The notes under the pieces: model-generated | The model's input: the letters and a program-made list of their open reading frames with translations, nothing else | Databases searched by the model: none | Told to the model about the DNA's origin: nothing | Program-made: the position numbers and the translations under genes | Origin: Blakeslea trispora | Lineage: Eukaryota > Mucoromycota > Mucoromycetes > Mucorales > Choanephoraceae | Direction: 5' to 3' | Assembly: GCA_025331445.1 (NCBI GenBank) | Contig: JAIWNE010000210.1 | Coordinates: 1-32,262, forward strand | DNA length: 32,262 bases | Part shown: positions 19,756-30,034 of the stretch, piece after piece | Numbering within the stretch: the first letter of the stretch is position 1 | Layout: the number at the start of each line of letters is the position of its first letter

Positions 19756-20166
19756 TGTTGTATTCATACAGTACGGATCAAGTATTTAGCCACTTATGAA
19801 TCCACAATCATTCTCTAATTCGACTTCAGCTTGTTTCATTTGACATTCAATTCGGATAAACCTTCATTCAAGGTCAGGACTGACATCTTGCCAATAATTT
19901 ACCAGTTACTGGGTTTAAGGTACAGATGGCCAATCATTCTATTTTAGTAATTCTTCTTTACAAGACTGTCATCATTCATCTCTCATCCGATTCGTTGTTA
20001 TTATCATAATCATCTACAAGCCTCTAGAAAAGTTTTACAATCTCAGTTGAAATATCATCTTCATGAAAAGTATAAATAGCACATCAATTTTGAAGTAAAT
20101 AAAACATTATCTTTAGTCTGATTAATTCTCTGATTTTATATCATTGTGATTTATTGGTCTTCAACA
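19756..20166 (+). repeat. 3' LTR of the Ty3 element
   Basis: 411 bp, matching the 5' LTR with one seen difference (TATAG versus TACAG near the start). Followed by the ACACG duplication. Confidence 0.96.
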
Positions 20167-20171
20167 ACACG

Positions 20172-20345
20172 AAGCGCAGCGAAGGGGCTATTTTATACCA
20201 TAGCGAAGGTTCAAAAAAAAATATGGGTGGGGCCCCCACATTGATCTTCACATCGGATTAGTTGGCCTGCGGCAGCACGAGCATGTTACAAAGCGTAGCG
20301 TACTGCACCATAATGGAGGTGCGGTTTGTAATATGCTCGTCTATA
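20172..20345 (+). repeat. Helitron 3' region, right part, with hairpins
   Basis: Matches about 21197-21340 of the decayed copy. It holds the palindrome GTGGGGCCCCCAC (20227-20239 area) and a longer hairpin. The hairpin arm CGAGCATGTTACAAA at 20278-20292 pairs with TTTGTAATATGCTCG at 20325-20339 with one mismatch. Repeated words AGCGAAG and ACCATAATGGAGGT occur. A Helitron 3' hairpin is expected in this zone, but I could not assign the CTRR end. Confidence 0.65.
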
Positions 20346-20398
20346 TAATTAAAAACATAGAGTCGTTTGTAACTTTTTTTACACGCTTTCTAATTTCT

Positions 20399-21340
20399 CA
20401 GTCACAAATTAAATTTGAATCTCAGAAAACTGATTAGCCTTAGACAGCAACAACTTACGAGCGTTAAACCTGCTGGGGGAGGGTCGTCCCTCTCCCAAAC
20501 GCGAAGCCATCATTAGTCAGGATCAGTAGAGTAAGCCTTAGCCATCTGGGAGGGGGTTTAAGGGGGAGGGTTGTCAATCCCCCTCACGCGAAGCGAGTAT
20601 GATCCTCTCAACACTCAGTATACTAGAAACATCGCAAGAAAATTGAGTAATGAATCTTCTATGAGGAATGATTGCGGTTAAATGAGATGTATTTGCTATC
20701 ATTGTGTTGCTTTGATGTGGATCAGGGGAAGATTTTTTGGCAGTATTAAAACTTAAACTGTGTTATTGTAAGGATAAGTCAATTTTAAGTTCTTTGCAAC
20801 TAGAACCATTATATCTTGCAAATCTTCTTAGGCGAGCGCTAACCCTTCCAAAGAGTTTCAAAGTGTATTGGAACTTACATTTAATATTTGAGCTTCACTT
20901 CAGTTATTGCAAACCTTGATCGTACTTTGCTATTAATTAAATTGGTTCCTACACTTTCCAAAATCAGGACAGTCCATATCATTCGATTGATCTGCTATTT
21001 CCTTAGATAATTCGAGTCTTAAGTTTAGATGAGTTTTTATTTTTGAAAGCAAGCATGGATTGTTGCTTTTGAAAGACTCACTCATATTTGATCCCATCTG
21101 ACTTAGTTATGAACTAATTATTAGGATAAGCTCAAGTCTTTTTCGCTGCCCCGGGACACATGTTTTTTTTACCAAAGCGACGGTTTAAAATACACGAAGC
21201 GCAGCGAAGGGGTTATTTTATACCATAGCGAAGGTTCAAAAATAATATGGGTGGGGCCCCCACATTGATATTCTCATCGGATTAGTTGGCTTGCGGCAGC
21301 ACGAGCATGTTTCAAAGCGAAGCGTTCTAAACCATAATGA
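20399..21340 (+). mobile_element. Decayed, internally deleted Helitron copy
   Basis: Three blocks follow the order of the intact element. 20399-20625 matches the 5' G-rich region near 8940-9175. 20625-21040 matches the coding bases near 9627-10060, for example GCTTTGATGTGG and AGTCCATATCATT, with stops and indels. 21080-21340 matches the 3' region. Most of the protein gene, including Rep and helicase, is missing. It follows the intact Helitron in the same orientation with little or no spacer. Confidence 0.75.
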
Positions 21341-22250
21341 AGGTAAAGAAAATTAACCAAAGCGCAGCGGAGGTGCTAATTTTATTACCGCAATGGAGGT
21401 TTAGATTGCAAAATGCTTCAAACTAGCAAACATTTATTACGTTTAAGCTGCTGGGTTGGTGGGTGGTGGGGGGGGGGGGTAAAGCCGCTCTCCGTTTTGC
21501 GAAGCAAAACCGGCGGCTGGTTTAGTAATAATGATTTAACAAGTTTTAGAAGTATAAGCAATAAATGGGCTAATCGTATCGCTTTAATTATTGAATGAGC
21601 TTGGCATATGATTGGATTATTTAAGTATTATGGGCAAATCAAGCTTCTTTAATTTTATTAATTTGAATCAAATAAATGCTATATATGGGTTCTTCTTTAG
21701 GCTCATTTGTAGCTCAGATGTCCTTTTTGGCAATAGAAATGTTGCATCAGGTGTATTCAGATTGACTGGCATGCTTGGCTTTGATAAAGGTACCTTTTAG
21801 GATCATAAGAAGCAGTATAGGAAGCAGAAATGAGATAATTTCCATGACTAGAGCCTTCAGTAAGCACATTAATCGCTTTGCAGTAGCTGCGCTTGAAAAA
21901 ATATACAGCCTTGAAATAAGCCAAAAGTGACCGACTTCCTATTTTAGACAGAATAGTTACATTGATCCTTATACATAAGTATAAATATGTTCAGTTAATC
22001 TCACTACCATCCTTTTTTTCTTTTTTTTTCTTTATCTCTTTTATTTTTATTTTACTCAACTATATACTTATCAAAGGAACTACAAAAAAAGTAGGATTAT
22101 TCAATTATACATTATCACTCAAATTTTACTAACATGAAATAAAGCTATCTATTATCCATCTAAAATACGGAAGTCACTAAATTATAGATTTCAGCCTTAA
22201 CCGAGAGGGATTTTTTTCGAAATTATTTCTTTTTCTTGACAGCCATCTTG
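21341..22250. other. No gene identified; GC-clustered repeat and G12 run
   Basis: 21341-21420 continues the modular GC words (AAAGCGCAGCGGAGG, CGCAATGGAGG). A G-rich stretch with twelve consecutive G at 21468-21479 follows. Next comes a small hairpin GTTTTGC-GAA-GCAAAAC at about 21494-21510. Two short open frames (21413-21598, 21612-21800) show nothing I recognise. 22006-22060 is a pyrimidine tract. Confidence 0.35.
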
Positions 22251-23460
22251 AAGCAACATGCAAGGTCATGAGCAACAACAACCGAGAAATCACAAGTCAC
22301 CAGTACATACAAGAGTCAGAAACAACAGAGGAAGACAGTGAATAGCATAGAAAGTCTAAAAAACAAAAAAAAATAAAGATGAGACGCGATCCTTTACACA
22401 TGTAGTTTGTCATGAGCATGTTGATTCCGTTATATGCGATTAGGTACCTCATGAGTCCTGCCAACAGTGAGAGCAACAGTCAGAAGTAAACAGTTGATAA
22501 AGAGGGGATCATTTGGTAAGATAGTCAAGTCAAAATAATCTGGAAGCGGTATTTCACTTGTCATGAAAGAGATTCAGAGCGATGAGGCAACCTCATCTAA
22601 GATGGAGCACGCGTGTAAGCATGAGCAAAGGCGAGAAGACACAAAAAAAAGTAAAGCACAAGCAGTAAAGTTGGAAGGAACCCCAAGTTCAACCAGAAAG
22701 AGATTCGGCAACCTTCAAAAGCACAGACCTCAGTAGTGGATAGAGAATAGGCGGATAAAGAGCATTTCTTGAAGATGAGGTAGAGAGATGGCAACATTAG
22801 AAGAGACCCAGTTCCTTGAGCGACGATATATCAGAGAGGAAAAGTATTTCTTGAAGTTAGGACAATAAGCAGTGACAATACTTAGAGAGGTGGACCACAT
22901 ATGCACATAAGAAAGAGGATAGACATGAATAAATCTGACATAGGATGGAAGCACGGTAGGTGATTGGATATACGATTGTCAAAGGGTTCAAGGCAATGAC
23001 TACAAACAGAGCAAGTTAGTGAATGCAATGTATACAAAAGCATTGAACATATAAATGGAGAAATCGAAGGACCTTAGGCAAGAGTAACTTGAAAAAGACG
23101 CATCAATCCAAATAGGCAGCCCTTTAAAAGATGTTATACAGAAAATAGTCAAAGAGGTATAAGTTTGAGCAGCCTGGTATAGAGCAGGCAATTTGGATAA
23201 AAGAGTCATGGATGAGTTGGCAGAAAGCGATACAGAAGAGTGTGACATGGATAAAGGATTGTTTATCAAAGTCAATGATGAGTATCTACACAAGTATATA
23301 TAAAGTGGATGATAAACAGATATATACAGATGGTGAGTTGGAAGATGCATAAAAACAAGAAGAGAAGCGTAGTCGAGTTAGGGAGATGTTGTCATGATAA
23401 GGTGATATACATGTAGCTATTGTTAAATAAAAGAGTCAGTGATGTTGATGGATTATATGA

Positions 23461-23467
<7 letters not shown>
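22251..23467 (+). other. Purine-rich, possibly decayed coding or retrotransposed sequence
   Basis: The plus strand is rich in A and G, and short Lys/Glu-rich open pieces alternate with stops. Examples are 22563-22736 and 23170-23300, the latter including MDELAESDTEE. It ends in a 39-A tract. The minus strand has open frames of comparable length (22597-22797, 22730-22954, 23000-23350) that are hydrophobic only because the strand is pyrimidine-rich. I recognise no family. Confidence 0.3.
22563..22736 (+). CDS. Small hypothetical ORF, Lys/Glu-rich, doubtful
   Basis: ATG at 22563 to TAG at 22734-22736, 57 aa, highly charged with one CxxxH (CKHEQRRED). It may be an exon or debris of the surrounding purine-rich sequence. 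No family is recognised and chance is quite possible. Confidence 0.2.
   Translation: MKEIQSDEATSSKMEHACKHEQRREDTKKSKAQAVKLEGTPSSTRKRFGNLQKHRPQ

Positions 23468-23506
<39 letters not shown>
23468..23506 (+). repeat. A39 homopolymer
   Basis: Thirty-nine A in a row, directly behind the purine-rich block. It could be the poly(A) end of a retrotransposed sequence on the plus strand or simple microsatellite growth. I found no flanking target duplication. Confidence 0.95.
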
Positions 23507-23508
<2 letters not shown>

Positions 23509-26500
23509 AGATAAAAGTGCTTACCTTTTGCTGTGCATTTAATGAAAAAAAGATGAAAGAAAGAAAATGGGGGACTGAAAAAAATGGCCAGTATATATGA
23601 GAAATATGGCAGTGATGGGAAGAAAGTATGATTTCATTAACAGATTCAAGCTAAAATAGTACTGAAAAGGAAAATGTCTTGGATTTGCATAAACAGATGT
23701 TATTAGTGATCAATTAAAGGAGCGCTTTTGTAAAGGGGATCTTAAAGAAACACCAAGGTAGAATCTATAAAAAAGTTGATAGCAAAGCTTCAAGCTGTCT
23801 CAAAATTATATATGTATATAAATGAACCTTTTTTTAACATACAAATAACTAGCTTAAAAATAAAATGTATCATGAGCAACCCTTTTATATAGTGTCGCTC
23901 TTGTTAGAGATATAATAGACTATAATAATAGGATGGCACATCAGAAGCCAAATGTAACAAGATCATTCATATATTGTAAAGGCTCATTGACACAAACACT
24001 TCTTATGACACCCTTTGGATCCATTTAAAAATCGAACACTGAAAGATCCTAATTTCAATTTGATTGTATTGTCATTTTATGATAATTTCAAATGATCCAA
24101 AATAGTATAATATGGTGAACATCAAAACCATCAAAATGCAGCATACAAATAGATCTCTTAGACGCACAAAACGTCTCTTACTTAAGAGTAACTCACATAT
24201 GGTTTAGTACTGGAAAGCAATTGAATGAGTATAGATTTTGATGGTTTTTCAGTTGATTTTTTTGACTAAAGCAAATGTAATTACAAGCAGTTTGTTTATG
24301 ATTTGGCATTATTGTAAGTGGTACAAATACTTTAAATGGTACTGTGCTACTTTGTAAGATTGTCAACTTTACTTCAAATATAATTGTATAGAGAAGTAAA
24401 TAGGAGATTTAGATGATTTGGAATAACAGTTTTTATAAATCATAATCAGAACCAGGAACATTTGTATATTTCATTATGAGAGCTTGAAGTAACTTTTACT
24501 CGAAATCAAATGCTTTTCCATAAGCAGTTTAATATCATCAAATGTTTATCTCTATTGTATATTGTCTTGAGCATACATTTACCATCATATATCTATCTCT
24601 TTAAGAAACTGGTCAATCGCATTCCAGATCTTTAACTTTTATTAACTAAGCAATCGCTTTCTAGGGTATTTGTAGGTGCTTTTTATTTATTTTGTTTTAT
24701 TTTCTTCAACCTTTTCCGAGATGGCTTACCATCTTGCATGCTCATGTAAGTTTGAGATGTCGACATGCAGAACTGATGAGCAGCGAGAAAGCTAACATGT
24801 GCTCATGGAAGTTAACATTTTCAACTTAAGGGTTATATATTTCTTACTGGTTTTAACTATTCTAGCCAGTTCTTAATATGTAAAAGCGATTCAGAGCATA
24901 TGAAATCAATGCTTCATGAAAACGATATTTTTATTGAAATCTAAGGATTGAGTCTTTTTTTCTAATATTCGAGTGTAATTATCTTTTTGACTACATCTCA
25001 TTCTTTTTAATTAAATAATTGGGTTCATCACTATCTTAGACACTATTTTATTCTTGATTGAAGTGTATGATGCAAAGAGAGGAAATAAGCCAAATCATCA
25101 ATATTTACCTTTTTTATGGTGATGGAAATTCGCTACTCTGATTGGCCGATTTCTAAGAAGTTTCCAGGTTTATTCTCTCTTTACCTACATTAGGATAGCT
25201 GACATACTTTAATAGTAAATTGACCCCCAAAGTTCCGTTTTATTTATGGGGGTGACATTACTCTCTTTCCTTTTCTTTATCTCTTTTTTTTTTCTCGGCT
25301 TTTTTTTTCTTCACTCTATTGCTTGCTACACCCTTTATTTTTCCTGAATCTTGAGAGTATTTCCATTCCGAGTTAAGGTGTATCATTCAGGTCATGCTAC
25401 ATGTTCGCTAACTTATCCATTCTTTTATCTGTCTAGAAAGAGGCTTGTTTTTTGGTTTGTTCGCGATCAATTTGGGCAGCTCAAGTCTTTATCATACAGT
25501 CACTCATCTTACCATCACAAAGCAGACAATGCAGTTTTTTAAACACGTCATAACTAAATCACTTGAAAAGGATCAATAATTACACCATTTTTGAAATCAT
25601 CAGTAATGGAGATGATTACACTAACATGAGACTTCTTTTAATCGCGTTTAATATGAAGCAAAGGTAGGCAACTCGATGGCATTATATATGTCTTTATAAT
25701 CTAACATTTTATGAAAGTAGATAATGTATTAGTCTCACTGTTAAATGATTATTTTTTGATGAAGCCCAATGGATCTTTGAAGCATGGTAAGGTATTGTTC
25801 CATTTCTACGATTGATTACCTGACTCACATATGAACCTTTGAAGGTAGTATGGAGTCATTATCATTTCTGATTGAATCAACCTATACATTCGGATTGCAC
25901 CTTCAACTTATGGTAACTGCTTCTATCACTTCAGTTTATTGAAGACAATACTTTCACTCTCCAAACAACAATACTTAGCCGAATTTACATCTGATTTACT
26001 AGAGATCAATCCTATGAATGACAAAATGGAATCAAGAGGTAAAGTTATTAGTAAAAGTTGGGAGTTTTATTCAAAGAAAGATGCCATCATTGTCAACATC
26101 ATTTCCGTTGAAAGAATCAATTCAAGTTACATATCAACGGCACTTTGGATGATCAAAGGTTCTTTAAAGAGTATCATATTTTTTGAAAGGTAAGCATCTA
26201 TGAGGCGGATTGCATTGAAAGCTAGTTGGACTATTTTTTTTATCATTTTGGAAATAAAAACGTATTATGATGGATCTATCTGAAAAGCGAGTGTTGGATT
26301 GTTGCTAGCATTGACCGAAAATGTTGATGATTGTTGCTGATACTTTATTACGATAAACATGTACAACTATCGATTGTCTTGGTAAAAGAAGAGAATGGAT
26401 CACTCTTTTAGAGTCTACAATTAATCTCTCTATTCCTTTCCACTGACTTCTCAACAAGTGATTCTATTTCACCATTAAGTCCAATATCTATTTCAAAGGC

Positions 26501-27742
26501 TTTGTAACTGTTTGTTTATACTGTTGATTCGCTTAGTCTCAAGATTGAATTCTAATATATGACACTAACAGTTTTAAAAAAGACTATCAAACATTTCATC
26601 CTTATTTAGTGAGAGTCCTTAGCTGAAGATAAAATAGCGATTTGATAGGAATTGGAATCAGTTCTCTTTTCATTTTATTTTTTCCTTTTGACTACCTTTC
26701 AGTTTACATATATTTCTTTCTTCCTTTTCAGACGTCTCTCTAACTTGCCATTTCTAGTCTCACACCTGTATCAGACTTTTCCATCTTATTTATGCTTCAT
26801 TTTCGCCCATGAATGGCAACTTGACTTAGTCCATCTTATACAATCTCACTTTATGTAGAGATGATAGCAGTTTTTTTTATTTATTTAGCTCTTAGAATCT
26901 CTGTTGTTCATTTTGCCAAATATTGTTTGCCTAGGGACACTTACAGCAACATGAAGTCCTTCTCCATGTGCTCATGTTGCTTCGGTGATGGTGATGAGTG
27001 ATCTCAAGACCGACATTCAGTCACGATCGTAACTTTCTTGTACCACTATCTTAGAAGTTTGAAAGAAGAATAGCAAACACCTTCTCTCAACCTTGTTATT
27101 TTATTTTACTACCTTTTTATACACTTCTTTAGCTTTCCACACCTTGTTGTCATTACACAAAAATTAAAAATTGGCTCCTTAACCTTTGGCTGTATAAATT
27201 TGATTGCCTATGCTTCTTTTTCTTCTCTTTTAGCCTGCCACCTTTTCCTTATGAAATATCTGAGTTAATCTCAAGAAATCGCCTTCTTTTACTTCTTCTT
27301 TACCGTTTAAATAAATTTGCTTACATACTCTCTATTTTTTTGTACAGATTGTTTCACCTCACTTGGCCTATCCCCCCATTTACCATTTTTGTACATATTT
27401 TCTGCATAAAATCTGAAATCGATCCCCCCCATCTTATTATCTCTTCATTTTTACTGCTATTTTTTTTCTCTTTTTAGCCAAATCTCTTTCCCACAGATTA
27501 TTTTTCTTAGTCTTCTTACTTATTTTATGGCCTTTGACATGTAAAAAAAACCGAGATCAACTCATCCCCTCGGATCAGCTTCAGACTTCAAAATTAACTT
27601 CCCTTTACCTTCTACATCACACTTCAACAAAAAATACCTTATCTTTTATCATTCATTCTCTCTGTATAGCCAACCTCTAAAAGCAAAGTGAGTCTAAACT
27701 CACTTATTTTATCCTAAACTCAATTGCTGGGTTTTTTAGAAC
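23507..27742. other. Long AT-rich stretch without a supported gene
   Basis: Open frames here are short (up to 84 codons, 25939-26193 from a TTG) with no recognisable motif. Pyrimidine-rich tracts occur at 25262-25320 and 27100-27520. A 7-bp stem ACCCCCA/TGGGGGT surrounds 25226-25256, and CAACATGA/TCATGTTG pair around 26948-26981. No tRNA B-box or rRNA similarity was noticed. Confidence 0.4.
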
Positions 27743-27811
27743 TCCTCTGCGCTGTGGTGTAATTTATAAATATCCAAGATATAAACCATACACTTCAACT
27801 CCGTAATTCAC
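27743..27811. repeat. Dispersed repeat, copy 2 (unfilled site of the MITE at 8223)
   Basis: In reverse orientation it matches 8173-8220 joined directly to 8614-8630. It begins CCTCTGCGCTGTGGTGT and continues AATTTATAAATATCCAAG. Confidence 0.75.
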
Positions 27812-28054
27812 AATGAAATAGGTGAAAACCCCCCCTCTAACATTTGATAATTTTTCCCAAACCCCAAAATGGAAGTTACATTGCTCCTTGGTGGAACCTC
27901 TTTCCCTTTTATTCTTTTGACAATACATTATACATAGCATTATACTTATCAATTACTTTTTGTTCTTTGGTTTTATTTAATTTTCAAAAGTTTACTAGTA
28001 CCAAGGAACTACAAAAAAAGTATGTTATTACTAGTGATGTTAGTGTTAATCTCG

Positions 28055-28520
28055 TATCTCGTTGATCTAACGATTGTATGAAGTAAGAAATTTTTGTTTT
28101 TTCAGAATACTCTTCAGTAATCAGGCTTAGTAGATGTTCCCAAGTAGCAGCGTGTATGCGGATGGATTCTTTGGGCTGCTTCTTGCACTGTCGCAGTCTC
28201 TTGAGGAGTAGCCTGTTTTCTTCGTCTTCACCCATTGCGAATCGGCCAAGAAGTGCTTCTCTCAACGATGTGTAGGAAGATCTCACTTCGACTGTCAATG
28301 TTGGTATCCATCGTTGAATGATTAAAGGTAAATGTTTCGATATGTGTGGTGCACAAAGATCGAGATTGTTAACACCATGAACAGCGGCTTGTTGTTCGGA
28401 TTCCAAAAGCCAGGCTCAAAGGCTGCTATCCATAGTGTACTTTTGCGTAGGTACAGACTTGGCTGCTTATACCGCCATGTACTGTACGAAATCGTTGGTA
28501 GGTGGTTGATTTTCCGGCAT
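28055..28520 (-). pseudogene. Gag fragment of an LTR retrotransposon
   Basis: On the minus strand, ATG at 28520 opens MPENQPPTNDFVQYMAV, then TAA (28469-28467). A short piece follows, then TGA (28418-28416), then about 115 open codons with the Gag-like pattern IIQRWIPTL, SLREALLGRF, LLKRLRQCKKQPKESIR and YFIQSLDQRD. This order (W..L, a L..RF segment, L..L.Q..ESI, YF...L) is what retrotransposon Gag domains show. Similarity seems to end at about 28055, and the remaining codons to 27984 are unrelated. No LTR, protease or pol adjoins. The two stops make it a dead N-terminal fragment. Confidence 0.6.
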
Positions 28521-29014
28521 GAGTGCAACTGAAAAGCTGGAAGGAGCTGTGTAAAATAAGTTTTCTGATAAAGATGAAGATGTAGAGTTGTGCCTTGATT
28601 TGTCCCTGAAAAATTCGGTTAACTCTTCCCAACTGAGAGATGTAAAGGTAGGTTGAAAGGGAAGGAGATGTGAATTGGAGTCGTTTTCTGTATAACGACG
28701 TTGGCGCTTGTTTGGAATAAAAGTTGTATGTGGTTTTGATCTTTTAATTGTGAAGAATTAACACTGGAGCCTCACCATGTATTATTACGGGATGGGACAG
28801 TGATATTAGACAGTGAAAAAGATGATTTATTAAATAATTAAAATACGATATTTTATGTAATAGAACAGATTCAAGTCGGGGAAATAAATTCTCATATCAC
28901 GTGATTGGACAATTTTTAATTAAGGGAGAAAAGAAAATTCGTGACGTCAGTACTTCTAGTTAAAATCTGTTATTTCAGTATATATATGATTGTTATTATT
29001 TTACGTTCTTTCAC
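28521..29014 (+). promoter_or_regulatory. Upstream region of LINE ORF1 with palindromic bZIP- and bHLH-type sites
   Basis: No gene is seen. TCACGTGA (28897-28904, E-box type) is followed by ATTGG (inverse CCAAT). TGACGTCA (28942-28949, CRE type) lies 66 bp before the ORF1 ATG. Non-LTR elements carry internal promoters in their 5' UTR, so these could be promoter elements of the LINE. Binding is inference. Confidence 0.35.
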
Positions 29015-29807
29015 ATGGTTCCTCCGCTACAGAACACTTTTGGGTCGTTGCCACCAGACAGCCCCATATCATATCCGACTGCGTCTTTTCCGTCTCTTCC
29101 TTCTTCGCAGCCGTCTTCACCGTCTCTCATACCTTCCTCTCTTCCTTCTCTTCCTTCTGTCCCTGCCCCTTCCTCAGCTTCTTCATCTGCATCTAAGCCA
29201 CGCACGATGACTTATGCTTCTGCTACAGCAGCTTCTCGTAACCGTAGAGAAACGGTTTTGTATCGCTCTTCGACCGTCAACGGTCAATATATTGACACTG
29301 CTACTTCAGTAGTTCATAAGACTGGAACAACAGATCACTCTGTTTTCTACCATGTTCCTAAAAACTTAGCTCATTTAAGATCTGAGATCGCTCTAAATTT
29401 AAGTGAAAAGTTTCCTTTTGGTACTGGTCTTGGTTTGACTTCGTCAGAAGATCATTTAGGTACCAACATTGAGATTTCATTAGTAACTAAAGATGCATGT
29501 GAGACAGCTATTGCTCAGCCCATTGTGGTTGGCGCTAAAGAATTTCACGCTTCTCGCGCTGTGCATCCTGACCAAGCTTTGTTGAAAGTCAATTTGACAA
29601 AACTTCCTATTTGGGAAGGTCAACGTTTGAAAAACTATCTTCTCAATAACCTAGCTCGTTATGGCATTGTTCGAGAAATCACCTTGTATCTGGACGATTG
29701 GTCCGGATGTTGGTTTACTGGAAATGGCCATGTTTACATTGAAAGACCTAACAACCGCGAAAAGAAATACGAAGCATTGACGTATAAGATCCCCCTGGAA
29801 GGCGATA
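29015..29807 (+). CDS. LINE-type ORF1, N-terminal part (interrupted by Tc1)
   Basis: ATG at 29015, open through the Tc1 insertion at 29807; the reading to 29884 is transposon sequence. It is a nucleic-acid-binding, Gag-like protein of a non-LTR retrotransposon. Residues 1-75 are Pro/Ser-rich. An RRM-like region lies at about residues 185-250 (LLKVNLTKLPIWEGQRLKNY, then GCWFTGNGHVYIERP). The frame continues exactly in phase at 31444 after removal of the Tc1 element and one TA, giving GD|IAFCLG. I know this layout from zinc-knuckle ORF1 proteins of LINEs in Mucorales-type fungi, where it precedes a reverse transcriptase ORF2. As it stands the protein is truncated. Confidence 0.7.
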
Positions 29808-30021
29808 CAGTGACCCGCAAAACTGTTCAAAAAGATTTTTTTTTTACTTTGAACCTTATGATCGGGTATTCAAACACATTTTAAACCCCTTTTGTCATAC
29901 CTTGTTAGAAAGCCTCAGTAATTTACTATATGATGACCAGGTTGCACAATGATTGGTTGACCTTGAAATGAATACCACTATTTTAAAAAAAAAAGTCTTT
30001 TTGAACAGTTTTGCGGGTGTG
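29808..30021. repeat. Left terminal inverted repeat of the Tc1 element
   Basis: About 214 bp. The outer CGCAAAACTGTTCAAAAAGA is present again, inverted, at the inner edge (about 29992-30016), so the repeat folds on itself. Confidence 0.88.
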
Positions 30022-30034
30022 CATTATATTTTTA

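Larger units (their letters stand above)
14238..20166 (+). mobile_element. Ty3/gypsy LTR retrotransposon, full length, recent
   Basis: 5929 bp with two 411-bp LTRs (14238-14648 and 19756-20166) ending TGTTG/CAACA and flanked by ACACG at 14233-14237 and 20167-20171. I see one LTR difference (T at 14251 versus C at 19769), so insertion is recent. Order protease, RT, RNase H, integrase places it in Ty3/gypsy. Gag to integrase lie in one frame with two stop codons (16510, 18049). The integration site, the Helitron 3' repeat, is seen uninterrupted near 21198. Confidence 0.96.
8880..20345 (+). mobile_element. Autonomous Helitron (approximate ends), containing a nested Ty3 element
   Basis: Supported by the intact Rep-Pif1 gene, by a repeat-rich 5' region (8896-9190), and by a 3' region (about 14105-14237 plus 20172-20345). 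The last two are repeated together in the shortened copy at about 20399-21340. Helitrons move as rolling-circle single strands, begin with TC, end with CTRR behind a hairpin, and make no target duplication. I could not fix the exact TC and CTRR ends by eye, so both borders are estimates. The 3' part is cut by the Ty3 element at 14238-20166. Confidence 0.6.

Noticed and set aside
21413..21800. Possible nuclear copy of mitochondrial DNA, suggested by GC clusters
   Set aside because: No mitochondrial gene could be recognised; kept only as an unexplained G-rich patch.
22597..23350. Minus-strand frames with signal-peptide-like and transmembrane-like character
   Set aside because: They result from the pyrimidine-rich strand; no family motif, and the frames are disconnected.
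25939..26193. 84-codon frame from TTG
   Set aside because: No ATG near the start, no motif, no matching neighbour exon; length is expected by chance in this AT-rich DNA.
29015..29210. Overlapping plus- and minus-strand frames with acidic or hydrophobic repeats
   Set aside because: They are antisense or frame-shifted readings of the Ser/Pro-rich head of LINE ORF1.
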